This document shows, in pieces, positions 1-12,959 of a stretch of DNA of 64,000 bases (the stretch's first letter is position 1; the number at the start of each line of letters is the position of its first letter). Both the position numbers and the translations under genes were made by a program. The DNA lies in NCBI GenBank assembly GCA_029783825.1, contig JAREIK010000801.1, positions 10,304,891 to 10,368,890 of the forward strand. Reading direction: 5' to 3'. The DNA is from Sapria himalayana. Lineage: Eukaryota > Streptophyta > Magnoliopsida > Malpighiales > Rafflesiaceae. The notes under the pieces are model-generated. The model did no database searches and was not told the origin of the DNA. It saw nothing but the letters and a program-made list of their open reading frames with translations.

Positions 1-131
1 TTTTCATACAAGCTGACATTGAGATTGAGCCATTGAGATAGTTAAGCTTGTTGTATTATTATTATTATGTGTTTTTTTGATATTTTTTATGATTTATGTA
101 AACTTAATATATAAAGTAATGATGCACTTAC

Positions 132-862
132 TTGTGAAGCATGGATATGATAGTTGGAAGGTGTGTCAAAGTGTCTGACATGTGGGCACGTGGATACGGG
201 CAAAACACACATCGGATATGTGTTCGATATTTCACATGGCACATAGTTGACCAATCCGTGTTTTATACGCCACGTGACGTATCGAACGGACACTTCAGAT
301 ATGTATCCAACACATAATAAAACCTACGTGCTATGGCTTGTTGGCTTCGACAACTCAGACAATGCCGAGTGGCCGATGATGCTGATAGGCCGACAATGCT
401 GAGTGGCCGACGATGGCGGCAACTATTGAGTCTTAGACTTAGAGAAGAGGTAATAGTGGGGGAGCAAGGGGGTTGTCTTCGGGATTTCGAAATAGTAACA
501 TTGGGGGGGGGGAAGATTTGAATGCATTATTTTAATTTTTAAATTATTTATTGAATAAACAATATGTAATAAACAAAAAAATTACATGGAATTACGAAGC
601 TGAAGCAATGGGGTGGGGAGGGGGGGGTTTGCATGTATCATTTTAATTTTTAAATATGTAATATATAAATTTGCAATATATATATATATATATGTGCAAT
701 ATATAAATATATAATATAATTATATGTATAAATATATAATATGTATAAATATATAATATGTAAACCCCCCCTCCTCCAATGTTACTGTTTTTTGAAATAT
801 TTCATGTCCTCGTATCTTGTCGTGTCGTATCTTCATGTTCGTATTCATGTCCGTGCTTCTTA
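132..862 (+). mobile_element. MULE-type MITE, copy 1
   Basis: A non-autonomous element of about 731 bp with the same ends as three other copies in the window (31495, 44555, 53893). Its left end reads TGAAGCATGGATATG and its right end CCGTGCTTCTTA, a degraded terminal inverted repeat. It is flanked by tgcacttac (123-131) and ggcactcac (863-871), 7 of 9 bases alike, which fits a diverged 9-bp target-site duplication of the Mutator-like class. Inside are a CACGTGACGTATCG motif and an AT-rich right half. There is no transposase. The family assignment rests on duplication length and terminal repeats, not on a transposase. Confidence 0.72.
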
Positions 863-871
863 GGCACTCAC

Positions 872-2729
872 AACTAATAAATATTAACTTAAAATATAAA
901 ATTAGTAAAAAAAAAATTTTAATACTTAATCTACAATTTTGAGACTGAGATGGTGAGTCAAGTGTGACTGTGCGAGTTTGTCTTGGACTCAAACTTGAAG
1001 TCCTAGCCTCCTAGGAACTAGCTATATTAGGGCTAGACTAAGTTGGAAAATTGGGCCTGAACCATCTTGACTCGGCATGGCCTAGCATGAATTCGGCTAG
1101 GCTTGGGCCGGTGGGTCATGATGGGCTGGTCAAAATTGAGGCACGATACGGCCCATTTGATATCTCTATATGTTTGACATGATTTTTTAATTTTGATAAA
1201 TGAGATCTCTCATCATTTTTTAGTATCTATAAATTCTTTTTTTAAGTTTGTGACTCCGACTTTGTGTAAATTAATAGCAAGTATTATTTTTTATTGTGAG
1301 AGTCAAGTAATCATCACATACATTTTATTTAGATTTTTTGCGTAGACTTAATATATAAGGATTGATTGGTACTTAATCAATAAATTAATACAAAATAAGT
1401 GTATTTCCACTTATATTTTTATTACATGTTACCCAACAAATATATTTCCAACAACTTGATGTGGGTGTGTTATGATTATAAATTTATATCATGAATATTT
1501 AATTTATTATTGTCTTAAAGTTGTGTTTAACATAAGAAAATGTGTGCTTGTGGTAAAAGAGTACTTTTGTTATTTTTTATTTTTTTTATTATTTTTTGAA
1601 TTGTGATGGTTTTGTTTGTTTCCCATATTATTTTGTTGTTCATAATTATTTTTTTTGATGATGGGTTGATGTTTTTTTTAATCTCAAATCATTTATAAAA
1701 ATTAAAGTCTTCAACATAAAATCTTATATTGATTGGAAGTATAGTGTGGATATTGTCATTTTTTTTTAGATTTAAGTATTCTATTCTTATAGGAAAATAT
1801 GTTTTGAATATTTTTGTGTAGTTTAAATTTATGATATTTATTTTGACATAGAAAAATGAGTGTCAATAGACAATAGTAAAATAGTGTTTATTGATTTTCC
1901 TATTTTGTTATATTACTTGAATTGTAATGTTAATGTAAGTTGACTTTTTTATTTTCTTTTTCATAATTATTATCAGTGATAATAAGTTACAAAATTTTCA
2001 TCTTTAATTATATATTTGAAGTTAGTTTTCAACAATAAGTCTTATATGTATTGAAATTATCTTTTGGATATTGTCAATCATTTTTTTTGGATATTATCAA
2101 TCATTTCTACAAAAAATGTTATATATCCTTTTGATATATGTATTGAAAATATGTCTTAATTATTTTGGACACTTCAAAATTTTGACTTATGTTTCAATAA
2201 AGTATTTGCATACTCTGAGCACATTTTTTTTTCTATGATATGTAGATATTGATGTATTTTTGTTGTTGTTGATGTATTTTAATGGATCATGACCATTGTT
2301 GTATATGTCAATTTTGAATGTTTTGATACTTCAATCTTATTTTGATATGAGATTCACTATAAGGTGATATGCATTTTTGAGAAATTATTGTATTTTTAAA
2401 AAGTAACTCAATAATTTTTAGATTGAGTAAAAAATTGAGAATATAGATTGTATATTTTTTATCACTGTAATTAGTTTATATACTCCCAAGAAGATTTAAA
2501 TTTTTTATTTAGTATGTAGTGACACTTCATTGTGATAGTTAAATATTATTATTATCAAGTATTTTTTCAATATAATTAGAGTATTGCAGTAGTTATTAAA
2601 TTATAATTTTAATTTTTTATGATTGAATAAAATATATGTACTTTTATTATGTTATTATTAAAAAAATTAGAATAATTCTTTTATTGTTGTATATATCAAT
2701 TTGGAGTGCGTGATTACATAAATACCAAT
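872..2729. other. AT-rich intergenic stretch, no gene
   Basis: No coding region can be supported here. The sequence is T-rich and low in complexity. At about 1030-1166 there is a short island with GGCATGGCC, GCTTGGGCCGG and the end CGGCCCATTTGATATCTCTA, which resembles the right end of the hAT elements in this window and is probably a worn hAT-like MITE. Confidence 0.5.
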
Positions 2730-2737
2730 ATATTGGA

Positions 2738-5700
2738 TAGAGGGGTCAAACGGGCCGTGTCGGGCTGTGCCTGGCTGCTTGGCCTAATTTTAGGTTGCCC
2801 AATTGGGTTACTGTGCCGGGCCAGACATGACATGGTTTTTAACTCCCAACCAGGCTACTGTGTCAGGCCTGGCATGGTTTTTTCAAGGCCAGGCCCGGCT
2901 GGGTTTTTACCGTGCCGAGTCTGGCTCATACAAGCTAGAACAGGCCCGTACGGGCCGATTTTAAAAAATAATTATTGTAAAAATATATATTTTATATTTT
3001 TTATGTAGTTAAAAAATAGATAATGATTAAAATTTTTAAATTGTAAATTGTAAAATTTTAATAATTTAAAAATTTTATTTTTTATGTTATTTGTTTTAAT
3101 TTTGTATTAATTAGTAGATTAATAGAATTAGAATTTATATATGTAATAATAAAATATTAAATAATTAAAACTTAAATATAAATAAAAATTAAAATCAAAT
3201 GAAAAAGTCAAACCAAACTAAATGGCAAACACAATGTAAATAAAAATGAGTACAATATAATACATCGAAATAAAAAATTAAAATGAGGTATAACTCATAA
3301 GTATAACATAAGTATCATAATTCTGTAATCGTTAATCATCAGGCATCAAGTGTTAACGAAACATCATCAATCATTCATCATCATATCATTACTATTCTCA
3401 ATCTCAATGTTAAAATTATTATTATATGGATCATCATTAGCAATCAATTCCTCTGCTTAAGCTCGAATTCTTTCAATCCTTCATGCATGCTTAGGTCTCC
3501 ACAATATTTAGACGTAATCTTAATCTCCTATCCAAAATCATATTCACAACAACAAAAAAAGTAGACTTTGATGTTACTCTCGACTTCAGAGGAGTCAGTA
3601 GATTTCGTGTAATCCTAGATAGCACAGGAAAGGTGGACTCGTATAATTTTCACTACTATAATATATCAAGATTTTCAACATTAGAATGTGATAAGATAGT
3701 GTTATAATCAGTATCTAAGTACCAAGACAACTCACTTCTATTCGACAGTCCATCCCGTCATTTTTTCCTCGCTATTTAAATAGAAAAGTTGTCATCTCCG
3801 AATATGGTATCTATGTTCGTACTCGGAGCCTTAATACTACCATCACAATACCTAGTATCGTAGTTAATGAAAATTTTAGTCAACTTCTTGTGAATGAATC
3901 CTTCAGGTGAGTCTTCCAGGTTCATGCACGAGGAAATTAAGTCAAAATATTATTTATTCATTATACTTTAAACTTAGGGTCCATGCAGGCAGCCAGACAA
4001 TAAATAGATAAAATTATGAACTAATATTTTAAGTACTTGGTTTCTATCTTTATAATCATATGACTAAGTGTCGGATCAGCTCGATATTTCTTAAATATGT
4101 TACTAATGTTGTATATGTACCTGAGTGCAATGCTAGTCGTGAGAGTATAAACCGATGAACACATGTTCGTCGTGTCGTAAAATATCTTCAGGAATTTCAT
4201 AAATAAAATTCTTATAGCCAAGTCAGTATCGTCAATAAAAGTTCGTTATTTTTACTTTTGACGTAGTCGAATATCACGTATTCATATCTAACACATGACT
4301 CCAATATCAGGTACCTGTAATTTCAACGGTGTCTCACATTCGATTAAAATTTCTTCTTAAGATTCGCTGATAAACAAAGACTACCTAATTTCTATTGTTT
4401 GTGACGTATGCAAATATATTTTAGAGAGTTACGTATATTTTCAAAAAGGAAAAATATACCTTCATCCCTGTTTGTACAATTAAGTTAATCATGCATCTGA
4501 CGTTGAAAATCTTTACTAATGGTTAATCTCTAATATTCCTAATAAATATATTAATCGCTATTTCATTATTAGCTGCATTTTCAAATATGATACTAAAAAT
4601 TTTATTTTGAATTTTATATTATCTAAAGATCTTCGTCATGTACTCAAAAATGGTCTGGCCATCATAAATCACGTGACACATGTATCTGACGTGGAAAATA
4701 TCTACTAATAGTCAATCTTTAATATTCCTAACAAACATATTAATCACTATTCTATTATTAGTTGCATTATTAAATATGATACTAAAAATTTATTTTGAAT
4801 TTTATATTCTATAAAGATCTTCATCATGCACTTAAAAATGGTCGAACCATCATGAAGATGAAGAATCTCAGAGAATTTTAAAATTTTTTTATTTAGAGTC
4901 CAATTTGAATTTATATAGTGGGTGGTGAGACATGCATAAGATACATCGTCATGATTTGTCCAGATATCGGACGTCACAGATATCATTTTACTAAATATTC
5001 TAAATTCATTAATTATTATTTATTTTTCTAACTTATAATATTTTAGTATGTCATTCCTAGATGTGGACCTAGGAATCCTACGATAAGCAGACTAAAAATG
5101 TCTGCTTGATACTCATTATCTTTGGTTCTTTTGAAAATATGATTGGAAGACTCATCTTGATGATAAGTTTGATCATGTCTTCCTTACTCAACTCGTCGTG
5201 ATATATTAAGGAGTTAAATTTTGAGACTGAACTAGATTTAGTCTTTAAAAAATTATCGCTGAGTAGGATTTGTCTAGGATTTAATGCATCATATTTTTTG
5301 ATGCATATTTTAGCATGCCTTTTTAGATGCTTAGTCCTAAACGTACTTTTACAAGTTAAAATTTTAATATAAAATTTGCATTGTGTCGTATTTTCTTTCA
5401 CATTCCTAATATTTTTTTGTTTTATGATATTAAAGTGAATCTAAACTACAGAAGTTTTTTTGATTTTTTATTTTTTAGATATTAGGGTCAAAGCGACCGG
5501 AAAAATTTAAGTTTCAGCAGTCTCGGATATTTGGGCAGGAATTTTTTTTTCTAAATTTAAATTAATTTCATTAGTATTTATCATTTTTTTAATTTTATTT
5601 AAACAAGAGGGTAGGCTGTAAAGTAGATAGAGAGAAAATGAAATATTAAAATTTTTTAAAAATAAAATATGAGTTAACTAATAAAAAAAATATATAAATA

Positions 5701-6399
5701 CTCATAAAGCATTGTAAAGCACGCACACTATAAATTCAAAGTCCAATCCAAACACCAACCAAAGCCGAACACGAGTTGTGAGTCCTGAAAAGTTGAGCCA
5801 AAATCCTGATAGAGAATTTTCGGAGAGAGATTTGAGAGAGAGAATGAGATTTTATGTTTTTGAAAAACATAAATATTAGAAAGGGGGTTTATAGAATAAT
5901 AATATGATTTTTTTTACCAAGTTATTTTTTTAATTTTTTAATTATTTTTTGGGGCATAATCATGTTGGCTGTTGGATTCTATCCCATAGCTGTTGAAGGT
6001 GAAATCCAATGGCTTAAATTTAAATTTTGAATTTTTTTTAAGTTTTTATTGTTGGTTGGGTATTTTTTTTGGGGGGGGGGGGAAGTGAACTTGGACACGG
6101 GTCAAAAAAAATTGAGTCCGGATTGAGGACCGTAGCCCTGATGGTTATTTTGGATTTATCGAGGCTATGAGTGTGGGTGGTTTATTGGTTCATGCCGAGA
6201 TACCGTGCCCACGGGCATGGGTACCGGGCTGTGCCTGGCCCGGCACGAAGTTCGGTTGGCCTCGGCACGGCTCGTGCCAGGAGTAGGCTCGACACGGGCA
6301 CTGGCACGAGAAATTCTCTTGCCAGGCCAGGCCAGGCCAGACACGTCCGAATCATGTCGTGCCTCATGACAGGCCGGCCCGGCCTGTTTGACACTTCTA
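2738..6399 (-). mobile_element. Complete hAT transposon 1
   Basis: The element begins TAGAGGGGTCAAACGGGCC and ends GGCCTGTTTGACACTTCTA, an imperfect terminal inverted repeat. It is flanked by a perfect 8-bp duplication atattgga (2730-2737 and 6400-6407), the hAT signature. Both subterminal regions (2745-2965 and 6190-6395) are GC-rich arrays of GGCCCGGC and CGGCACGG motifs, probable transposase binding regions. The 3.66-kb body carries a decayed transposase on the - strand. It is closely related in layout to the element at 19890-23480. It lies upstream of the exon at 7812. Confidence 0.9.
3330..5404 (-). pseudogene. hAT transposase, decayed
   Basis: Transposase relic inside hAT element 1, read right to left. 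An N-terminal BED-type zinc finger is visible at 5401-5240 (CKFYIKILTC followed by HLKRHAKIC). A central hAT block lies at 4986-4750 (TSDIWTNHDDVSYACLTTHY, then SNWTLNKKILKF), and another at 4221-4021 (FMKFLKIFYDTTNMCSSVYT). A degraded dimerisation region lies at about 3640-3480. The blocks are in different frames and broken by stops, so no functional transposase is made. The order and spacing match the transposase remnants at 20470-22403 and 50080-51297. Confidence 0.85.
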
Positions 6400-6407
6400 A
6401 TATTGGA

Positions 6408-7811
6408 TGTCATAAAAATTTTAAAATTTAAAATATTTCCGTGAGAATAATATTATGTTGATTGATTACCTAAGAAGTATTTGTGTTGCATGTATGTATT
6501 GGAGGTTATGTATTGATTTAATGATAAGTATCTTTGTTAAAAGATAATAGCTCTCAGGTTTGAAACTTATTAGTTGGAACTTTTTTGACTTTCACAAGTA
6601 AGACTACTAAGATATTAACCTCTCACAGTTTCCATACCAAAGGGTGAGCTTTGTATACTATGTACTATCTTTTACAATCTCATTATCAATTTTGATTATT
6701 ATACTATTATTATTTTTACAATGACTTAATGTATGATATTTTTTTCTTAAACTTTATAAAAGGTATTTTTTATATATAAATTTGAAGAGTAATGCTGGCT
6801 ATATTATTTATTTATATGTTTATGTATTATATAGACTTACTTAGAAAAGTGTTAATAATAAAAAAAGATAATTCAGCTATGTATTGAATCTAATATATAT
6901 AATATATAAATATTTTGTATTTCATGCTTATTCAAGTTTTTTTGCTTATTTTGTAACTACTTGAATGGGATTTGGCTTAAATTTATTGTAATTCTATCAT
7001 GAGTTTCAGTGTTATTGATGCATACTGTTCAGTTGGTCGAGGTATATTTTTGTTATACAAGTCGATACAAGCTATTCTATCAATTTTAAGGCCTTTTTGA
7101 ATGTTGTTGTTGGAGGACAAACCCCTTAGAGTTTTGATGATGGTTGGAGAGAGAGGAGGGAAGAGAGACGAGAGAAGAGAAAATAAAAAATAGAATGTGT
7201 TTATTTTTTCATTAACTCTAAAGATAAAATAAATAAATATATATATATATATATATAAGAATTAAGATAAATCACATATTAAATGCTCACATACATACTA
7301 AAATAAAAAGGTAAACAAATAAATAACATTAAATCCTAGCATATATATTTTTTATCATCATCATCATCATTTTTAAAATATATTTATGTTATAATCGATG
7401 TTTGTCATATGATATTTATTTTTTTAATTAATGTGATTTTTAAATAAATACAACTCATAATAGTATTTTGTCATTGTTTTTTATATTTAAATCATGTAAA
7501 ATGTATAATAGTTTTCTATGATAATTTAATTTATTTTCTATATGATAAAAGAAATAACATATATCTTTTGAACTACATACATGGACAAGAAGAATTCTAT
7601 GAAAGCTAAATTTTTTATTGCTTTGTTCTTTTTTAGCATTTTGTTGAAGGATGCTTACCATGATTATAATTTTGGGACAGTGGTGTCATGAATTTCATCC
7701 AAAATTCTCCTACGGGATGGTGTTGTGGAACATGGTTGCTTCAATAATGTATGAATCATGGTGATAAAGTTCCTCTTATTTATATTTGTTAAATATTCAT
7801 TTTTCCTGTAG
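6408..7811. other. Intergenic, with one SINE-like relic
   Basis: No gene is supported. At about 6480-6660 a tRNA-like stretch has TTTAATGATAAGTAT followed by AGGTTTGAAACTT, which resemble the A and B boxes of a pol III promoter, so a tRNA-derived SINE is possible. At 7205-7370 there are (TA)n and (ATC)n runs. A short open frame at about 7655-7760 has a coding-like composition, but no splice sites or homology support it. Confidence 0.4.
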
Positions 7812-7970
7812 ATTCTTCAAGCGCAAGTTCACCACCAGAAATTCAAGCAATCAATAGGAAATCTAAAGTTGAAGAAACAAATCAACTTTCTCAGGGGAAG
7901 GAACCCTTGGCAGTGAAAGAAAACAATGATAAACCAGGATCAGCCAATGTTAACCTCCATGAAAATGAAA
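7812..7970 (+). CDS. Candidate orphan exon, serine/charged-rich
   Basis: An exon-like block with a good acceptor (ttttcctgtag before 7812) and a good donor (GAAA|gtaagc after 7970). In the frame that starts with the last two bases of a codon it is open for 52 codons and encodes a hydrophilic, probably disordered segment (SSSASSPPEIQAI..., NQLSQGKEPLAV...). Its length is divisible by three and it begins and ends in phase 1, the same phase that the first recognised DRB4-like exon at 24558 needs. It could therefore be an N-terminal extension of that gene, 16.6 kb upstream, or part of a different gene whose remaining exons lie outside the window. I do not recognise the protein. No start codon was identified upstream. 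Confidence 0.45.
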
Positions 7971-10081
7971 GTAAGCTTAAGGCCCAAATTCATCTTTTTT
8001 TTTCTTTCTGCAAAATATGTAGGTAGAGGTCCTTGCTCTTTATTGTTATTTATTTTTATATTTTATGGATGGGAATACCCGCAACATGTGGATTGTTCCA
8101 ATATATATCCATAATATATATTCCAATTGTTTTCTTCACATTATTATTTAGCTTTGTATTGGAGTTTTGTGGGTTTATATACTCAATGTATGTGTTGTGA
8201 AGGAGTGTTGTGCATGTGTGTGTGGTAGGAGATAAGTGGGTTGTGAACCCTAGTGCAGTAACTATGCATCATGGGTGTAGTGAGTAGTGGGTGTAGTGTC
8301 GGTGCACATTTGAGTGCAATGTTGATGCACATCGAGTGAAATGTTGTTGCATTGTGTATTAATTGATTAATTGCATGCAATGCGTGCAGTCTATGTGCAG
8401 TGTCTATCATGACTTGGTGTGTTACATACTAAATAACTGATTAATTCACAGTGGGCTGCTACGAGAGCTTAGACATAATTTTTTAGTTATTGGATTATAA
8501 GCTATCTGATAAATAAATCACTTATCGATGAGATGAAAGAGAAATATCTATATGTTATTTTTTATTTTTTGATTGTCATGTGATCATCTATCAAGTTAGA
8601 GTTTATTTATTTTGTCATATATTTTATGCAAGATCCGATGTGAAATAATAGTATTATTATATTCATCCTATATGTTATAGATATACGACTTGATTTCATA
8701 GTTTATTGTTTGAGACTAGAGGAATTTGCAAAGCCTGAGCATGTTATGTGATTTCATAGTTTATTGTTTATCTACTTCTCCTTGTTATCTACTTGACTAA
8801 GCTTGTTATTTAGTTCTTGAAGACTATGCTAGTAGTGGCCAATATATTTTAGAGTCACATAGATTGAGCGACTTATTGATATAATATTTTTATACTTACT
8901 ACCAAATAATTTTATAAGATACACTCATACTCAAGTCATGGTTGACCCATAGTTTCCTACTATGTCATAGTTATATTACTAGTTAATTCAATATATATGA
9001 GGTAGATTGAGATCTACTAGAGTGATCTCATTCATTATGTTGTGGTAATTAATGGAGTATTAATTATAATAGAAATAGAGAGAATAATTCTAGTTCAATG
9101 CACATACTTAAGGGGGATGGGTCATGCTAGAGAGAGTTGTTGAGAGTTATTTCTAGGAGACCAAAAATACTACAGATTGTTGAGGAAGATAAGATGACTA
9201 TTAGAGCTATTTAGGAGTTCTTATAGAGTTCTACCTCCACAGGTCTTATTTGAAAAGAATATATAAAATTATTTACTCGTAAGATTATAGATACTTTTTG
9301 GTTTTTGGGTATTGCTAATTTTATGATTTGTTTTTTTACATTAGACTTTTGGATTGTTAACTCGGGAGTCAATTGTCATATTATAGATAATTATTTATTT
9401 TTTATTATTTTTTCTTAATAATTTTTGAAAGTTGTAATAATCAATGATATTATATTTAGTTGTCTAGTTGTTATTTTTTTTTGAGTTATTTTTCTAGGTA
9501 ATTCAATTTTAATTTTATTTTTATTTCAATTGATATTTATTTGCATGATTGAAAGATTTAAATGAAAATTTTTTTGACTGAGCAAGATATCATATATGTT
9601 CTTACTTTTATGTTAGAATATGATATTAAATGTTTGAGTGTTATTATTGTTTTACTTATTCATTCTCGACGTGATTATTAATTATTAATGAAGCTGAGAA
9701 TATTAGATCATAATATTAGAGATGTGTATATTAGATAATGAGACGTGTTAGTTAAAAAAATATATTAAAATTTTTTCTCATGCAAGCTCCATATCAGATC
9801 TATGTGAGAGATTTATTTGATTTAATATGCTCAAATTTATGTAAATTAAATAGAGCTGAGATCAGAGAAATATTTCTATATTGATTATGTTTATTAACGA
9901 TTGGATATATTCACTATACTAAGTGATTGCATTAAAATAAATGCGAGATAACATTAGTATTTACTATACTAACTATAATTATCAGAGAAATATATCTTTC
10001 ATAGGATCATTCTTGTATTCTTTAAGAGTATTTAAATAAGTTATCTCATTCTTTTTCAATTATTTTTTTAATTATATAGCT
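7971..10081. other. AT-rich stretch with faint copia-like traces
   Basis: No intact gene is present. A TG-rich stretch runs from 8185 to 8410. At about 9345-9410 the + strand reads DFWIVNSGVNCHIIDN, which resembles the active-site region of a Ty1/copia protease (WIxDSGAxxHM) with D replaced by N. This may be part of the older copia element whose reverse transcriptase remnant lies at 12960. Frames are broken throughout. Confidence 0.35.
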
Positions 10082-10321
10082 GATATTGTAAGTTTTAGCT
10101 TTTTCTTTGATGATTGTGAAAATCATATATGATATATTCTTTTCTAAAATAGTCATTGAACATAAAAAAGGTAATAGAACAATTTTTATTTAGCATAGAA
10201 AATTTATTCCGGTCACTACCTTGAAGTTTTTCAATGATTATTATTGTGAAATCAATTTTGTCTTCCCACAACTTAATCTTTATCATTATCCTATGAGATA
10301 CTCCTTGTGATAACTTGATGG

Positions 10322-10710
10322 TAGAGGTGTCAAATGGGTCAGGCCGGGCCGGCCCGGGCACTCTACAGTGCCGTGCCCCGGCCCGGGCACTCTACAGTGC
10401 CGTGCCCCGGCCCATCATGCCATGTCAGGCCATGGGCACAACACGCATGACCACGCACCGAACGTGGTCAATATGAGCTGATGCCCGACAGGCGAGGCTC
10501 GCTGAGCCCCAAAAGGGTGAAGGCGCATAGTGGCGCAGCGACGCGCCGTCGAAACCCTATTTTTTTTAAAAAATTAGGGTTTTGTCTGATCCAAACTGGG
10601 CCGAACCTGGCGGTTTTCTGGCCGTAGGCCATCCCGGGCCGGCATTGTAGCCCGGTTGGGGGTTTAAAATTGGGTTGGTCTATGCCGGCCCGGCACGTTT
10701 GACACATCTA
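10322..10710. mobile_element. hAT MITE inside the gypsy relic
   Basis: A 389-bp non-autonomous element with ends TAGAGGTGTCAAATGGG and CGTTTGACACATCTA and flanking duplications cttgatgg (10314-10321) and cttgatag (10711-10718), 7 of 8 alike. It is GC-rich with the same GGCCCGGC and CGGCACG motifs as the large hAT elements, which probably supplied its transposase. Near its left end a unit of about 30 bp is exactly duplicated (10351-10380 and 10381-10410); each copy contains a small hairpin GGCACT-ctac-AGTGCC. No coding capacity. Confidence 0.87.
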
Positions 10711-11403
10711 CTTGATAGTAGAGTTAAATGCCTTGAGTCAACCTATCTCTTTTAATGTCTAAAGTTTGAGTCTTTTTGATTTATTCTCTGAGACTATGTT
10801 ATATGTGGTACCAATGTCTATAATGACTTTGTTGAATATCTCATTTACATTGGCATCCACATACATGAATTCTCTTTTTTGAGGTTGTTCCTATGAATTG
10901 ATTGAGTATATACAATAATTGCATTGATTCTATTTGTATATTATTGCCATCTTTCTCAGTTTTTCTCTCTATCGTAGCATTGCGAGTATTTCTCTTGTGA
11001 CATTCATAAGTTTAGTGTGATCTATAGAATAAGAAACATTTGATTGTTAGCTTGAAATTTCTGTTCTTATGCAATCTTTAGTATAAGACTTCTATTTGCT
11101 AAGGTAGTTAGCATGTCCAAGATCCTTGTGAACTTTTCTTATGACACTATCGAAATTGTTGAGTTTTGCATTCACTAATGAATGTTTTTGTTTTGTACTT
11201 TGAGATCCTTCATGGTCATCTTCATATTTTGTTTCATACGATTTATTCTCTCATTTGTATTTGTCATGATGATCTCTAACCTAGTCACCTGACCATCCAA
11301 GTTTGTAGGAGGATCATATGATTTGTTATTCTTTCTTTTACTCTTGACGGGAGAGTTAATGTTAATTCTTCCAAGTTTATTGAAGACTTTTTCTACATGA
11401 GAG

Positions 11404-11405
<2 letters not shown>

Positions 11406-11439
<34 letters not shown>
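11406..11439. repeat. (ATT)n microsatellite
   Basis: An uninterrupted run of ATT units within the gypsy relic region. Confidence 0.95.
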
Positions 11440-11449
11440 TTTGAGTTAT

Positions 11450-12955
11450 TTCACACTTACAACATCAACCATGCTCTCTTATATTAATTGTTATGTACTT
11501 AGTCTTTCTGGCTAATCTTTTGTGTAATATTTAGGTAACTCACATTTTAAATATTACTAAGTCAGCCACTTATTTGTTTTACAAGTGATACTCAATTTCT
11601 ACTAATAATTTAGGAACAAGAGGAACTTAAAAGAATATTAGCAAGAAAAAAACTTAATATTAAAGAATAAAATTTATAATTTGTTGGCTTGCAGATGAGA
11701 TGATCTTTTCTTTTATACATATCAATGAATGTGTTTAGAATCTTGGAAGATTTTAGATATTTTTATAATATTCTAGAGTATTTGAATGTTCTAAATACTT
11801 TAACCCTTTAAAATTTTTTCTACTTAGCTTAAAAATGAAAGTATCTCAATATTTTTAGAAGCTTATCACTTCCTAATAGAATTTTTTTAAGGATTATTTG
11901 CCTTCATTTGTTGAAGGGAAAGGTCCTTCATAAGGGCTGATGTGATACATAGCTACCTAATATAGCCTGTTTTGGGTGGCCCATCCATGTCATCAGGTTG
12001 TGCTGGTTTGTCTGTCATGTCATGCTAGCTAAAAATAAGGGTGACTTAGCATGGAACACATGTATGGTTTAAAACTGGGTTGTGTCTGTTATGCTGGTTC
12101 ATGTAAAACTGGAGAAAAAATAAACATGGTTTGGTACATGGCTGGATCATGCTTGGCTCGACATGCACCTAACTCAGTTATAGTTCTGCCTCAATTAGCT
12201 TGTGTTGCAAACTAAGCGAACCTTGATCTGGTGCTTTGGCCATCCAATCCCTAGCCCTTAGGGTGCTTGGTTTGCTCATGCATGATAGACCATGTGACCA
12301 ACATCACGTGCCACATGACAAGGTGCAATATCTCAATCATTCATGTGCCTTGCGAACTGGTTGGCTTGGCATCAGACCTGATTATCACTTTCATTCCCAA
12401 ATTAGGGGTGTGTGTTTGAGGCACCTCTAATTTGAAAATTTTAATTTTTAGGCATGTGACCTACACATGCTGAAAAGTAACTGGGTTGTGCCGTGTCGAA
12501 TGAAATTGGGCACGTTAGGCTTGATGTTCAGGCTTGGCATGGCTCCTCGTGTGTCATGTTGTTTTTGTGCTGGTGAAATTAGATCGTGCTTCGGGCTAAG
12601 CTTGGGCTTTTTGTCCCATATGCAATATTTATTTTGGAATCATCATATATATTAATAAATTCAAATGATGGATGATGAAATACTTGACCACCTAGGACTT
12701 AAAGTCTATCTTAGGAGAAAAGAATATACGTAACCTATTCAGAGTGGAGGAGAGTCTCCCAAGAAGTTAGATGATCTTGTAGCAAGTTTTTTTGATCTTA
12801 ATCTTTCGATCACTTTAGGAAAAAAATAAATGAGTTCGATTTAATAGACTTTTTTTGTTTGTATTATCATACTCACATATGTGTTCTTATTTTATTTCTT
12901 TTAATATTTCTTTTGATAATATTATGATATTCACATTTTTTTGAAGTTTTGTTTC
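11450..12955. other. No gene; worn hAT-like or related island
   Basis: No coding region is supported. From about 11940 to 12620 the base composition rises and motifs such as GGCTTGGCATGGCTC and GGCCCATCC recur, reminiscent of the subterminal parts of the hAT elements here, but no ends or target duplication can be defined. Confidence 0.35.
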
Positions 12956-12959
12956 AACT

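Larger units (their letters stand above)
10082..11440 (-). pseudogene. Ty3/gypsy gag-protease relic
   Basis: Read right to left, the - strand gives a gag tail (about 11310-11170, NLDGQVTRLEIIMTNTNERI), then a zinc-knuckle-like CFLFYRSH..YECHKR (about 11050-10985), then a retroviral-type protease around FNKVIIDIGTTYNIV (10860-10780; D-T/I-G active site). After the hAT MITE at 10322-10710 it resumes with KLSQGVSHRIMIKIKLWEDK (10330-10200), the protease to reverse transcriptase linker. Stops and frameshifts occur before the protease. The reading resumes in frame when the MITE and one target duplication are removed, so the MITE landed in an already present gypsy copy. Chromovirus-like affinity is an inference. 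Confidence 0.75.

Noticed and set aside
7655..7765. Short open frame reading GQWCHEFHPKFSYGMVLW just before the 7812 exon
   Set aside because: The possible donor leaves a phase that gives a stop when joined to the 7812 exon, and the opposite strand is equally plausible.
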